Positions 7,781-16,873 of a stretch of DNA of 31,560 bases are shown in pieces. The stretch is taken from positions 1 through 31,560 of the IMG/VR virus record IMGVR_UViG_3300008450_000262. The stretch is one strand, 5' to 3'. The notes under the pieces were generated by a model, which did no database searches, was not told the origin of the DNA, and was given only the letters and a program-made list of their open reading frames with translations. The position numbers and the translations under genes are program-made. This DNA comes from a virus. Within the stretch, counting starts at the first letter, position 1. Every line of letters begins with the position of its first letter.

Positions 7781-8839
7781 ATGAGTAAGACAATCCAAGA
7801 GCTCCTCTCTGGTCTCCCAGCTTGGGAGACTGCACTGACTGAGGACGGGTATATCGATGCAGACAACAGAGTAACCATTAAGGAGGCTTTTGCTTCACCA
7901 GATGCAGCAGCCCTTTTCCCCAAGGTTCTCTCTCGTACGCTAAGAGAAGCAGCTGAGCCACAGCTTCTTGTGACCCCCCTGCTTTCCACAGTTCGTCTCG
8001 GTAAGGGGCGTTCTTTGGAGTTCCCAGCAGTCAATGCTATCCAAGCGGCTGAGATTCCAGAAGGCCAAGAATATCCAGAGCAAGCACTCGCCTTCGCAAA
8101 GCAGGTAGAGGGCAAGGTTTCAAAGAAAGGTGTAAAGCTAGCTTTCACCGAGGAAGTTATCGCTGACTCACTTTGGGACATTGTCGGTCTACATGTTCGC
8201 GCAGCCGGTCGCGCTATGGCTCGCCTAAAAGAGCAAATCGCTCTTAGTCGCTTCAAGGATGCAGCTACTATCGTTTTTGATAACGATAGCGGTTCATATG
8301 ATGACACAACAGGTCTTGACATTAATGGCGTTGCCAATAAGACAATCACCTGGGACGACATTGTAGACATGGCTGCTGTACTTATGGCTGAAAATCATGT
8401 ACCAACAGACTTCATTCTCCACCCCCTCATGTGGTCGGTATTCCTTAAGGATTCCATCTTCCACGCCGGTGGTGCAGCTTCAGGAGTTGGCACAAGCTGG
8501 GGATATCGTCCTCAGTCAGCTGACGGCGCCCTTAACGCAACAGCCCCAATGGGTCTAAATGTTCTTGTTTCACCATTCGTAAGCTTCACCGCTAAGAGTG
8601 GCGCAACAGCAGCTAAGTCAGACCTATTCCTCATTGACCGTAACGAAGTGGGAACACTTTTGGTCAAGGATGACATGAGCACCGATCAGTTTGACGATCC
8701 TAGCCGTGATCTTCGTTCACTTAAGATGAAGGAGCGTTACGACATCGTAATGCTTGGCGATGGCGAGGGTATTACCGTAGCCAAGAACGTCAGACTCAGC
8801 CGTAACTATGAAATCATGGTTACTAACGAGGCAACCTGA
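7781..8839 (+). CDS. Major capsid protein (HK97 fold)
   Basis: The 352-residue shell protein has the usual order of HK97-fold features. An N-terminal arm is followed by an E-loop-like strand pair (VRLGKGRSLEFPAV, ~67-80). The long spine helix lies at ~125-165 (LWDIVGLHVRAAGRAMARLKE). The A-domain includes a helix plus loop (WDDIVDMAAVLMAENHVPTDF, ~190-210), and a C-terminal strand set follows (SLKMKERYDIVMLGDGEGITV). A perfect AGGAGG precedes the ATG by 12 bases and overlaps a small palindrome, AGGAATATTCCT (7766-7777). Codon use is strongly biased to CGT/CGC Arg and C-ending codons, unlike the flanking fibre genes. A strong terminator follows. The identity is well supported by fold pattern and position next to the protease. 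Confidence 0.9.
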   Translation: MSKTIQELLSGLPAWETALTEDGYIDADNRVTIKEAFASPDAAALFPKVLSRTLREAAEPQLLVTPLLSTVRLGKGRSLEFPAVNAIQAAEIPEGQEYPEQALAFAKQVEGKVSKKGVKLAFTEEVIADSLWDIVGLHVRAAGRAMARLKEQIALSRFKDAATIVFDNDSGSYDDTTGLDINGVANKTITWDDIVDMAAVLMAENHVPTDFILHPLMWSVFLKDSIFHAGGAASGVGTSWGYRPQSADGALNATAPMGLNVLVSPFVSFTAKSGATAAKSDLFLIDRNEVGTLLVKDDMSTDQFDDPSRDLRSLKMKERYDIVMLGDGEGITVAKNVRLSRNYEIMVTNEAT

Positions 8840-8885
8840 TAAACAAACCTTAGGGTCGTTATAGTTACAAATTACCCTAAAGCTT

Positions 8886-8925
8886 GGGGGTGGTGGAGAA
8901 ATCCGCCACCCCCTCTGCTTTTATT
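8886..8925 (+). terminator. Intrinsic terminator after capsid gene
   Basis: A 12-pair stem, GGGGGTGGTGGA (8886-8897) with TCCGCCACCCCC (8902-8913), has one G-U pair and closes on a GAAA tetraloop. It is followed by a T-rich run (TCTGCTTTTATTCTGTTTTG). A weaker seven-base inverted repeat, TTAGGGT/ACCCTAA (8850-8880), lies just upstream. This should end or strongly reduce transcripts from the head module. Confidence 0.9.
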
Positions 8926-8937
8926 CTGTTTTGTTTA

Positions 8938-8954
8938 TTACTATTAAAATAGAT
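8938..8954 (+). promoter_or_regulatory. Putative phage promoter element, copy 2
   Basis: TTACTATTAAAATAGAT is an exact repeat of the element at 5302-5318. It lies just after the capsid terminator, with its core 37 bases before the GTG start at 8976. The placement directly after a terminator and before a new gene block supports a promoter that restarts transcription. Confidence 0.55.
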
Positions 8955-8975
8955 TTCATTGATGGAGTGTGTTGA

Positions 8976-9749
8976 GTGAGCTTGTATCTAATAGACAACG
9001 CTACCGTAACTGTTAATACAGTTAATATTAAATTTGGTAGAACAATAAAAATAGCATCATTAGTTAATGCAAATTTTACCCTTTTTACAGACACTGCAAC
9101 GCCAGTTCAAATTAGTTCTCCTTTTAGAACAATAAATACAATAACAGATTATAATCAAATCAGCAGAACTTTAACTCTTTATTGGAATGTTGTACTTTCT
9201 TCTAATTCAGATTATATTGTAAAAGTTTCTAATTTAGTTGATTCCTCTGGTCTCACTGTACCGCAAGAGCAAATCAGTTTTACTAGCCAAACAAATTCAG
9301 CTACTCCATCAGTTCTGCAGGAAACTCAGGGAACTGTTCTTAATGAAGTTCTCATTGAAGACAAGTCGGTTCGAGTTGATATAGAAACTGGTTATCAAAT
9401 ATTAGCAAAAAATCCAGACTTTTATATTATTTCAACAGATCCTTCAACCGGCAGTTTCTATTTAAATAATGACGAAAACAATGGAAGAGTTACCATAAAC
9501 TTTAGTTCCCGTCCCGCATCAAACTTTTTAACTTCAAAGTATTTTAAGGCTCAAAGAAAGAAGATACAAAAAACACCTTCTAGATGGGAATCCGTTGACG
9601 CACAGGTATCAATGCACTCATGGAGAGCAGATGTCTATGTAGATTTTCCATCTGATGACGCAACGCCAGTTTATGCTACAGATGGTAAAACATATTTTGA
9701 GTCTGGATATAAATATAGGGTAATTGTTTCTTCAGAAGTTGGTCCGTGA
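8976..9749 (+). CDS. Virion-associated protein with SbsA-type Ig-like domain
   Basis: The 257-residue product starts at GTG 8976 with GGAG eight bases before it; the nearer upstream GTG is followed by an in-frame stop. Residues ~15-110 look like a bacterial Ig-like domain of the SbsA/Big_5 kind: beta strands ending in SDYIVKVSNLVDSSGLTV, the usual 'yxvxvxgl-D-xxG' close. The second half is also beta-rich, with a basic patch (KAQRKKIQKTPSRW). Such domains are common on phage capsid and fibre surfaces, where they bind carbohydrate weakly. It is the first gene after the capsid terminator and overlaps the next start by one base. A role as capsid or fibre decoration is inferred only. Confidence 0.55.
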   Translation: MSLYLIDNATVTVNTVNIKFGRTIKIASLVNANFTLFTDTATPVQISSPFRTINTITDYNQISRTLTLYWNVVLSSNSDYIVKVSNLVDSSGLTVPQEQISFTSQTNSATPSVLQETQGTVLNEVLIEDKSVRVDIETGYQILAKNPDFYIISTDPSTGSFYLNNDENNGRVTINFSSRPASNFLTSKYFKAQRKKIQKTPSRWESVDAQVSMHSWRADVYVDFPSDDATPVYATDGKTYFESGYKYRVIVSSEVGP

Positions 9750-10159
9750 TGGCTAACGCACTTTACGCTAAAGCTAAAGAGGCGTTATTAGAAGGTCTTT
9801 TAGATCTAACTGATAATAATATTAAGGTAGCTTTAGTTAAGAGCACTTATTCTGTAAACTTAAACACCCATGAATTTTTATCAGACATATCAGGTGCTGC
9901 CATTGCAGCGTATTCAAATGTTTTGACTGGCAAATCTACCTCCCTTGGTATATTCGATGCAGAAAACATAACAATAGAAGATTACGGCAATTCTGGTTTT
10001 TCTTATTTGGTTATATATAGAGATACTGGTACCGCTTCTACTTCTAGACTAATTGCATACATCGATACGGCAACTGGCTTACCAGTAACCGCTACTACAG
10101 ATATTATTTCAATTACAATAAATTGGAGTAATGATATTTATAAAATATTTGGACTATAA
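9749..10159 (+). CDS. Conserved phage virion protein of fibre cassette
   Basis: The 136-residue product starts at the ATG at 9749, which overlaps the previous stop (TGATG); a GTG at 9746 is the alternative. The pattern is that of a protein widely seen near tail-fibre or minor tail genes of environmental phages: a short N-terminal helix (AKAKEALLEGLLD), IKVALVKSTYSVNLNTHEFL, a central GA/TGKS segment, SYLVIYRDTGTASTSRLIAY and a final IKINW-type strand with a hydrophobic end. I recall the family's shape but no proven function. It probably forms a beta sandwich in the virion. Translation is likely coupled to the upstream gene. Confidence 0.6.
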   Translation: MANALYAKAKEALLEGLLDLTDNNIKVALVKSTYSVNLNTHEFLSDISGAAIAAYSNVLTGKSTSLGIFDAENITIEDYGNSGFSYLVIYRDTGTASTSRLIAYIDTATGLPVTATTDIISITINWSNDIYKIFGL

Positions 10160-10168
10160 AGGATATTT

Positions 10169-10507
10169 ATGGCTACTTCATATCCCGGAACATTAGATAA
10201 CTTTGTAAACCCCACTGCTACAGATAAGTTAAATTCTGTTACAGTACCACACCACCAGCAGCATACGGATTTAAATGATGCGGTCGAAGCAATAGAAACT
10301 GTCCTAGGCTTAAGTCCGGCAGGAGTGCATTTAACGGTTAAAGATAGAATAATTTCAGCAGAATCAGCTATAGCTGCCCAATCGGTTTTAAATGGTTTAA
10401 CTGATGTTACTATAACATCAGCAAATCCAGGTGATGTTCTGCGTTATAACGGCTCAGCTTGGGTAAATTATGATGAAGAAAATCTTGTTGATGGAGGAAA
10501 CTTTTAA
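10169..10507 (+). CDS. Short fibre-associated virion protein
   Basis: A 112-residue product with AAAGGA before the ATG. The opening [19 protein letters not shown], the motif [20 protein letters not shown] and the close [14 protein letters not shown] are typical of short proteins, or N-terminal fibre segments, found beside phage tail-fibre genes. The helix-rich middle could trimerise, and the end resembles the start of a fibre shaft. It ends two bases before the large fibre gene, whose ribosome site (GGAGG) lies inside this gene. It may act as an adaptor between virion and fibre. The function is inferred from context. Confidence 0.6.
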   Translation: MATSYPGTLDNFVNPTATDKLNSVTVPHHQQHTDLNDAVEAIETVLGLSPAGVHLTVKDRIISAESAIAAQSVLNGLTDVTITSANPGDVLRYNGSAWVNYDEENLVDGGNF

Positions 10508-10509
10508 CA

Positions 10510-12609
10510 ATGGCTAATACAATTAGAATCAAAAGAAGGGCTTCCGGAGCATCTGGTGCACCGAGTAGTTTGGAGAACGCAGAACTAGCTTTTAATGAAG
10601 TTGATGATGTTCTTTATTACGGTAAAGGCGTTGGGGGCGCAGGCGGAAGCGCCACTACAGTTGAAGCAATCGGTGGCAAAGGCGCATTTGTCGGACTTGC
10701 CGGAACTCAAACTATTACTGGAAATAAAACATTTTCTGGCACAGTTGCACTTGGTTCATCTGCAAGCGCTACAACTAAATCAGCAGGAGACAATAGCACG
10801 GCAGTTGCTACAACAGCTTATGTAGATTCGGCAATAACAGCTGCATCATATACTTTTACTCTGGCTGGAGATTCTGGAACTAGCCAAACAATTGATGATA
10901 ATGAAACTGTAACAATTGCAGGTGGAACAGGCCTTTCTTCGGTCGCTTCATCAACAAACACTGTAACCATAAATCTAGATAATACGACTGTAACAGCAGG
11001 AGCATATGGTTCTGCAACTCAAATTCCAACATTCACAGTCGACGCACAGGGTAGATTAACAGCAGCTAGCTATGAGTCAATCTCTACATCATTAACTGTC
11101 GGCGCAGATTCTGGAACAGCAGATTCAGTAGCTTTAGCAACTGATACATTGACTTTTAGTGGCGGAGAAGGAATTGATACAGCTGTAACAAATAACACTA
11201 TTACAATATCTGGAGAAGATGCAACGACATCAAATAAGGGAATCGCATCTTTTAGTTCCGATAGCTTTTCTGTTAGTTCTGGCGCCGTAAGTATTAAGCC
11301 TAGCGGAGTAAGTAATTCTCAGTTAGTTAATTCATCTATAACAATTGGATCAACATCCGTATCCTTAGGTTCAACCAGCAATACGCTTGCTGGCCTGCAG
11401 CAGGTAGATATTGACAATATTCGCATTGATGGGAATACAATTTCCGCAACTGATACTAATGGTGGAATTTCATTGGACCCAAATGGAACAGGTCACGTTT
11501 CTGTTAATAGTGCAAGAATAGAAAATCTTGCAAATCCAGAAAATCCCCAAGATGCCGCCACTAAAGCTTATGTTGATTCTGCAACCCAAGGTTTACATAT
11601 TCACGCTACTGTTAAGGCTGCTACTGGAGCTACTTTGGCCAGCATAACTGGCGGAACTGTTACATATGATAATGGAACAGATGGCGTTGGAGCTACCCTT
11701 ACTTTAGGAACTGCTTTAACAGCATTAGATAATTACAATCTCCAAAATGGTGACAGAATTCTAGTTAAGAATCAGGCAACCGCAGCACACAACGGTATTT
11801 ATAGATGGGCTACTGGTGGCACAGTACTAACAAGAGCTACTGACTTTGATACAGCAGCAGAAATTGCTGGTGGCGACTTCGTATTCGTTGATAGTGGAGA
11901 CAATTATGCCAATACTGGCTGGGTAACTGCAGACGAAGTTAATACAGTTGGAACAGACGCAGTTAACTGGATTCAATTCTCTGGTGCAGGAACATATCTT
12001 GCTGGAACCGGATTAGTATTAGATGGTTCTACTTTTAATATCAATTTAGCTACAAACAGTGGCTTATTAATTACGTCAGATGAATTACAGGTAAATAGCA
12101 CAATAGCTGGAAATGGTTTAACTTTTAGCAATGGCGTCATTGCTGTTGGTGGAACTTCTGACAGAATATCTGTAACTTCAGACGCAATAGATATTGCTTC
12201 AACTTATGCCGGACAGTCGAGTATTACTACCTTAGGGACAATTACGACAGGCACATGGAATGGTACAACTATAGCGATAGCCAATGGTGGAACTGGCTCA
12301 ACTAATGCATCAGATGCAAGAACTGCATTAGGTCTTGCTATTGGAACAAACGTTCAGGCATATGACGCCGAACTGGCTGCCATAGCTGGACTAACATCAG
12401 CAGCAGATAGACTTCCATACTTTACTGGTTCTGGTACAGCCGCACTTGCTACATTTACTTCATTTGGTAGATCACTAGTCGATGATGCAGACGCATCTGC
12501 TGCAAGAACAACTCTAGGATTAGGGACAATTGCTACACAAAACTCAAACAACGTTTCAATTACAGGTGGATCAATTGATGGAATCACAATAGATGGTGGG
12601 ACATTCTGA
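10510..12609 (+). CDS. Large tail/head fibre protein
   Basis: A 699-residue, Gly/Thr/Ser/Ala-rich fibre. The N-terminus ([20 protein letters not shown]) is the usual head of fibre proteins that begin with an xKRR-type strand and 'ELAFNE'. It contains several fibre modules: [20 protein letters not shown] (~95-114), [19 protein letters not shown] (~347-365), and a beta module typical of phage fibres ([21 protein letters not shown]). Near residue 592 come [19 protein letters not shown] and a second copy ending in [20 protein letters not shown]. No S74 chaperone or known enzyme domain is seen at the C-terminus. It is likely a long, trimeric receptor- or surface-binding fibre. Its place between capsid and neck genes leaves open whether it is on the head, neck or tail. 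Confidence 0.75.
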   Translation: MANTIRIKRRASGASGAPSSLENAELAFNEVDDVLYYGKGVGGAGGSATTVEAIGGKGAFVGLAGTQTITGNKTFSGTVALGSSASATTKSAGDNSTAVATTAYVDSAITAASYTFTLAGDSGTSQTIDDNETVTIAGGTGLSSVASSTNTVTINLDNTTVTAGAYGSATQIPTFTVDAQGRLTAASYESISTSLTVGADSGTADSVALATDTLTFSGGEGIDTAVTNNTITISGEDATTSNKGIASFSSDSFSVSSGAVSIKPSGVSNSQLVNSSITIGSTSVSLGSTSNTLAGLQQVDIDNIRIDGNTISATDTNGGISLDPNGTGHVSVNSARIENLANPENPQDAATKAYVDSATQGLHIHATVKAATGATLASITGGTVTYDNGTDGVGATLTLGTALTALDNYNLQNGDRILVKNQATAAHNGIYRWATGGTVLTRATDFDTAAEIAGGDFVFVDSGDNYANTGWVTADEVNTVGTDAVNWIQFSGAGTYLAGTGLVLDGSTFNINLATNSGLLITSDELQVNSTIAGNGLTFSNGVIAVGGTSDRISVTSDAIDIASTYAGQSSITTLGTITTGTWNGTTIAIANGGTGSTNASDARTALGLAIGTNVQAYDAELAAIAGLTSAADRLPYFTGSGTAALATFTSFGRSLVDDADASAARTTLGLGTIATQNSNNVSITGGSIDGITIDGGTF

Positions 12610-12625
12610 CGTTAAAGGAATATGA

Positions 12626-13078
12626 ATGAAATATGATGGTGATATAACATATAATCAAGAACATTATCAGTATAATGGATTATATGTAGTATCTCCGCAG
12701 GCCTTTGGTCTAACTCCTACATTTGGTAATTTAAATTTATTAAAAGTAATTGTATTAAAGCCACCTTCTATAACAAGTACATTAGTTTTTGTTCCTTCTC
12801 CTTCGGTAATAATACCAACGGGTGTTATAGAAAATTCAGAAACTTCTTCATCAATAGATTTTTCTGCATTTAATGGATACGGATCAATAGAATTTGATAA
12901 AATTAACGCAGACGCATATGCAATATCTGGTTCGCAAGGAATTAATCCAGATAGTTCTGGTTATGTAGCTATATCCGTAGATAAAAATGAATCCTATGCA
13001 TTTGCAACTGCAGATACTATAGTTTTTGATAAAAATTCTGCTGGAACAATAGACGTTACTATTATATCTAACGTATAA
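12626..13078 (+). CDS. Hypothetical beta-rich protein
   Basis: A 150-residue product with AAAGGAA before the ATG; an out-of-frame ATG at 12622 leads to a quick stop. The sequence is acidic, rich in Ser, Ile, Val and Tyr, with alternating hydrophobic patterning that suggests beta strands (VIVLKPPSITSTLVFVPSPS; GYVAISVDKNESYAFATADT). No family is recognised. It closes the fibre cassette and lies 16 bases before the neck adaptor gene, so it may be a fibre cap or a small virion surface protein. Confidence 0.5.
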   Translation: MKYDGDITYNQEHYQYNGLYVVSPQAFGLTPTFGNLNLLKVIVLKPPSITSTLVFVPSPSVIIPTGVIENSETSSSIDFSAFNGYGSIEFDKINADAYAISGSQGINPDSSGYVAISVDKNESYAFATADTIVFDKNSAGTIDVTIISNV

Positions 13079-13094
13079 ATAAATAAGGGGTTTT

Positions 13095-13997
13095 ATGTCT
13101 ACAGACAGAATTGTAATAAATGATACAGTCAGAATAACGGTTAAGTTTAAAGATATAGACACTTCAGGTAATGAAGTTGACCTATCTCCAGTTCCACCTG
13201 TAACTGTTGTTATAAAAAATTCAGCAGGCAGCATAGTTGAATCTGGTAATGCTACTGCTAGTTCTTCTTCTGTTTATATATATGATTTTACGGCATCTTC
13301 TGCAGATACGTATTCTGTTAAATTTACCGGAACTTTAAGTAGTGGCAACTCGGTTGTTGTTGAGCAAAAATTGTATGTTAGCTCAACAGTCACAGAATAT
13401 CAGCCAACAATAACCCTCAAATCTGATGAAACAATTATTTTTGCACCAGATGTTACTCCGCTATACTTAGATCCGGAAGAGTTAATTCCGTATTTCCCAG
13501 ACGCTTCGTTATTGGAGATAGGCGAAATAGTGCATAATTACTCTAATGAAGTTAAGGCTTTATATAATCTCCTGGACGAAGAGGATGGCTCTGGTTTATC
13601 TTTTACTGTATTGGAATACATTAAGGCATCAGCAGCATGTGAGCTTAGTAGGACTTATGGATTTGGTGGAGATGATGAGGTTTCTGTTCGTTTGGGTGAT
13701 TTTTCGCTAACTAATAGATCAGTGCCAAGAGCCAAGGTAACCAGAGATAACGCAACGACATGGTGTCAAATAGCTGCTTCTTTAAGAAAGGAAATATTAG
13801 CTGGAAAAGTGGGCCCAAAGGGATTCCAAATGAAGAATCTGCCCAGCGGAGGGCTCCCAGTGACTTCGGGCAAGATTCCAGAAGTGGAAACTGGCAAAAT
13901 AGTTTACTTGTCGGATAGAGAATTGTACGGCCCAGGAAGAAGCGTCCCACCTCAAGATGACCCCATGCCAAGAAGAGGTTTCAAGAAGTATGATTGA
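13095..13997 (+). CDS. Head-tail adaptor with N-terminal Ig-like domain
   Basis: The 300-residue product appears to be a fusion. Residues ~1-100 have an Ig-like or BppU-like strand pattern (VRITVKFKDIDTSGNEVDL, then DTYSVKFTGTLSSGNSVVVE). Residues ~125-230 match helical head-tail connector adaptors of the gp6/gp15 kind: LDPEELIPYFPDASLLEIGE, helices, and SVRLGDFSLTNRSVPRAK. The C-terminus is Gly/Pro-rich and basic. Adaptors bind under the portal and extend the DNA channel. The gene follows AAGGGG and overlaps the stopper gene by eight bases. The adaptor call rests on motif pattern plus position; the Ig-like part is unusual for this protein and may display a surface domain around the neck. Confidence 0.7.
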   Translation: MSTDRIVINDTVRITVKFKDIDTSGNEVDLSPVPPVTVVIKNSAGSIVESGNATASSSSVYIYDFTASSADTYSVKFTGTLSSGNSVVVEQKLYVSSTVTEYQPTITLKSDETIIFAPDVTPLYLDPEELIPYFPDASLLEIGEIVHNYSNEVKALYNLLDEEDGSGLSFTVLEYIKASAACELSRTYGFGGDDEVSVRLGDFSLTNRSVPRAKVTRDNATTWCQIAASLRKEILAGKVGPKGFQMKNLPSGGLPVTSGKIPEVETGKIVYLSDRELYGPGRSVPPQDDPMPRRGFKKYD

Positions 13998-14361
13998 TAT
14001 AAAAAGAAGTTTTAAAAAAGTTCTTCGAGAATGGGGCCATGATGTTTATATACAAAGAATATTATCAAATGGTAATCATTCAAGCAAATTCGAAAGAGTT
14101 ACAACTCGACAAGTTGGTCAATCTGGAGTAAGCAATTCGCTATCCACTACAGAGGCCCAAGATGGTTTGTTTACAAAATACGATGCAGTCTATTATTTTG
14201 AAGACCACATTAACCCAAAAGAGGGCGACAGAATATACGAAAATTTTTCTTTAAAAGTAAATAAAAATTACACCATGTTTACAGTAGACGCTGTTACTGC
14301 AATGAGGGGACGCATGGGTAAGATAGACTATTGGGTCGTGGGCGCTACAAGAGAGAAGTAA
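13990..14361 (+). CDS. Head-tail stopper/neck protein
   Basis: The 123-residue product is read from the ATG at 13990, which has AGAGGT about 11 bases upstream; a longer in-frame start would lie deep inside the adaptor gene. The pattern (helical start, a basic stretch, TKYDAVYYFEDHINPKEGDRI, then DYWVVGATREK) fits small beta-barrel head-completion proteins, which often carry a loop like 'kegDri' and a C-terminal 'y.V.ga'. Such proteins close the channel after packaging. Its place directly after the adaptor supports this. The next gene starts one base after its stop. Confidence 0.65.
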   Translation: MIDIKRSFKKVLREWGHDVYIQRILSNGNHSSKFERVTTRQVGQSGVSNSLSTTEAQDGLFTKYDAVYYFEDHINPKEGDRIYENFSLKVNKNYTMFTVDAVTAMRGRMGKIDYWVVGATREK

Positions 14362-14362
14362 A

Positions 14363-15958
14363 ATGATAGTTTTATCAAAAGGTCAGACGGCACAATTTAA
14401 ATTTATTTTTACAGACTATGATGGATCTATCTATGATCCAGCAAATCTTTCTACTCCAGTAGATGTTGTAGTTTATGTATTAAGAGGCGACACTGGTTCT
14501 GGCCCCGTAATTGATGGTCCATTCTCCCTTCTTCTAGATAATGGAAATGAAAATGATAATTCAATAGTCAGATCAGCAGTTGGCGAGTATACCTTTACAT
14601 ATAAAGTTCCAGAAAATTTATATGAATATGTTTATACAATAATAGCCAGAACAAGCAGTACTGCGCAAAACATAAACGCTACAGCGACTTTTCAGGTAAA
14701 AAATTCTGTAACATCTGTTTCTTCGGTAACAATAACTTCACCAAAATCATCTGTCGTCAACTATAAGCCAACCTATCAGCAGTTAGATAGAAGAAACACA
14801 AGCACAATATTATTGCTTGGTCACGCTGACGGCATGAGATTAAACTATCCTATTAGAATTAATTCGATTCAACATGCAGTTGATTTGATGGGCGCCAATA
14901 CAAATAGCCCTCTTTTGAGAGGAGTCTTAGACGCCTATTCATGTGGGGCTAGAGATATTATGATTTGCGCTGTCGCTCCAATGTCGGAATATGTGGATAG
15001 CTACGCTCAAAGAAACTTATCCACAACAGTATTCTCTATTAACGACGCTACGCCAGGTACTCAAAGCACTTTCTACGAAAGATACTATGACCGCCTAGAG
15101 CAAGCATACGCAGATATAATTGATTTAGATTTTGTTGATATTGTAGTTCCATTAGAAGCTAGTATTATGAATACTGGTGGAGTAGATTTTGTTACTCAAT
15201 TGGCTAATTACTGTTCTTCTTTTCATAATTCTACTGGCTTTATTCAGATGGGGGTTATTGGTTCAAGATCTGATGGAGTAAAGTCTTCGGACATATCTAT
15301 TTTGGAAGCTAATCCATTATTTACTAATAAATTCACTACTTATCTAGATGGCCAAATAGCGTCTGATAAAGGTAGATACGTGGTTCCGATTTATGGCGAA
15401 TTAGTTTTCCAGCATCCACAAATTAAAATTAGCTATACCTCCAGTGCCGCAGCAGCATACGCTGGCATGATCGCAGCGAATCAGCAAGCTAAGGCAATTA
15501 TTCGTACTAGAGTGCCAGGAGCGCTATCTTTATTTGGGACAGATTTAACATATTCAGATTATGAGAGATTAGAAGCTATAGGAGTGAACACTGTCTATAG
15601 GGGAAGAAAAACCAGAAGAGCTGTTCCTTTTGAGATATATGTTACCAATGAGTACACTATGGCCCATGAGGAATCTGTGTTTAGCAAGCTCTTTCAAATG
15701 AGACTAGTTGCTGCAGTTGTTAGCGAAATTAAGGGAATAGCAGCTTCTGGTCATGATTTGCTAGCATTTGACAGTATTATAGATGATACTAAAAAATATT
15801 TACAATATTTAAAAACTAATAAAGCTATACTAGATTATTCTTTTAATGCAAGATTTTCTGATACAACAAAGGAAAAATTAATTTTTGATATTGAATTAAT
15901 ATCATATTTTGCTATTAAAAAGATTAACTTTTCTTTAGCAGCTGGTCCAGGAGCTTGA
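14363..15958 (+). CDS. First sheath-like protein, with N-terminal Ig-like domain
   Basis: A 531-residue product. Residues ~1-115 form an Ig-like or BppU-like domain (GQTAQFKFIFTDYDGSIYDP … GEYTFTYKVPENLYEYVYTI), similar in layout to the N-terminus of the adaptor two genes upstream. The rest follows tail-sheath architecture: an opening TILLLGHADGMRLNYPIRI, then LLRGVLDAYSCGARDIMICA, a middle domain, SYTSSAAAAYAGMIAA, and a C-terminal LERLEAIGVNT-type segment (SDYERLEAIGVNTVYRGRK) with a helix-rich close. A complete second sheath gene lies at 16936, so this one may form a neck collar, a sheath-terminating ring, or specialised sheath subunits. Codon use is ordinary here, unlike in the second sheath gene, which argues for low copy number. 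Confidence 0.65.
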   Translation: MIVLSKGQTAQFKFIFTDYDGSIYDPANLSTPVDVVVYVLRGDTGSGPVIDGPFSLLLDNGNENDNSIVRSAVGEYTFTYKVPENLYEYVYTIIARTSSTAQNINATATFQVKNSVTSVSSVTITSPKSSVVNYKPTYQQLDRRNTSTILLLGHADGMRLNYPIRINSIQHAVDLMGANTNSPLLRGVLDAYSCGARDIMICAVAPMSEYVDSYAQRNLSTTVFSINDATPGTQSTFYERYYDRLEQAYADIIDLDFVDIVVPLEASIMNTGGVDFVTQLANYCSSFHNSTGFIQMGVIGSRSDGVKSSDISILEANPLFTNKFTTYLDGQIASDKGRYVVPIYGELVFQHPQIKISYTSSAAAAYAGMIAANQQAKAIIRTRVPGALSLFGTDLTYSDYERLEAIGVNTVYRGRKTRRAVPFEIYVTNEYTMAHEESVFSKLFQMRLVAAVVSEIKGIAASGHDLLAFDSIIDDTKKYLQYLKTNKAILDYSFNARFSDTTKEKLIFDIELISYFAIKKINFSLAAGPGA

Positions 15959-15959
15959 T

Positions 15960-16823
15960 ATGGCATACATTAATAGAGATTTTCCTAGTTTTTCAGAAAA
16001 CCTTAGATACGGTTATCCTCAGCTTCAAGCCCCTGGATATAGAAGATTAGATCAAGATGGTGTAGAGGAAGTATATTCTGGCAATCTAAGCTATCTAGAT
16101 TTCATTGGTTTAGTTAAAAAACTTTGGGAAGAAAGCTATCCAGCAATACCAATATTGCCACTAAGTGTAAATAGAGAAACTTCTGTAACTTATAAAGATA
16201 ATGGTGGAACCGACGTTACTTCTGGAGATCTCTCTTCTGCCCCGTCTTCAACCTATGTTGGCCTAGATGAGTTTCCTGCAATTATAGGATATCACTTAGA
16301 GTTAAGAAAGGCTCATACAACAGAGCCAAAGCCAAGAATGAGACAAAATGTGCTATCTAACACAGTGACTATTTATGGCCAACGTTTTCAGAATATTGTT
16401 GGCTTTACTGTAATGTCTAAAGTTGGCACCTTTCAGGGTTCCAATGGAGCAACAACTAGAGATGACCTAGATGCAGCAGTTCTATGTGATCAGGTAATTG
16501 AGGCATTTGAAGATTTCATGTTGGAATATACATCAATTTTCAAATCCGCCGGAGCATCTGAATTGGTCTATTCTAGGCGTTTGTCTGATTCCGAGATTAA
16601 TCGTGAAGGAAAAGACGTTCATAAGAGAACTGTTACATATATGTTAACTACGGAAAAGACTTTTGCAATGTCTAATAGAAGAATTGAGCAGATTGTAGTT
16701 GACGCTAGAACCTGGATGGCATATGAGAAGCAGTTACTTAGAGATCAGTTGGCTACCCCTAATTACGAGGGTACAACTGGGAATATTATCGATCTATTCC
16801 AGACTGCAACTCCTAACGTCTGA
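15960..16823 (+). CDS. Probable tail completion/terminator protein
   Basis: A 287-residue product with AGGAG inside the end of the previous gene and a one-base gap. It has an N-terminal region of mixed composition, a segment TTEPKPRMRQNVLSNTVTIY, and a C-terminal alpha/beta part (DQVIEAFEDFMLEYTSIFKS … RTVTYMLTTEKTFA). This last part looks like tail terminator or completion folds, in which a helix packs on a beta sheet that contacts the sheath. The motif evidence is modest; position between neck and sheath genes carries most of the weight. Alternatives are a neck-collar or sheath-cap protein. The following 112 bases are non-coding. Confidence 0.5.
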   Translation: MAYINRDFPSFSENLRYGYPQLQAPGYRRLDQDGVEEVYSGNLSYLDFIGLVKKLWEESYPAIPILPLSVNRETSVTYKDNGGTDVTSGDLSSAPSSTYVGLDEFPAIIGYHLELRKAHTTEPKPRMRQNVLSNTVTIYGQRFQNIVGFTVMSKVGTFQGSNGATTRDDLDAAVLCDQVIEAFEDFMLEYTSIFKSAGASELVYSRRLSDSEINREGKDVHKRTVTYMLTTEKTFAMSNRRIEQIVVDARTWMAYEKQLLRDQLATPNYEGTTGNIIDLFQTATPNV

Positions 16824-16873
16824 AATGGTGTATAGAAAAATCCTGCCAGTTTAACTTTGTAGTTGTTTTTATA

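Noticed and set aside
7744-8370. A 208-codon open frame on the minus strand inside the capsid gene.
   Set aside because: It lies wholly antisense to the well-supported capsid protein, has no ribosome site or recognisable product, and is explained by the biased codon use of that gene.
13957-13989. An upstream start for the stopper gene giving 11 extra residues.
   Set aside because: The frame there lies deep inside the adaptor gene without a good ribosome site, whereas ATG 13990 has AGAGGT upstream and a compact overlap.
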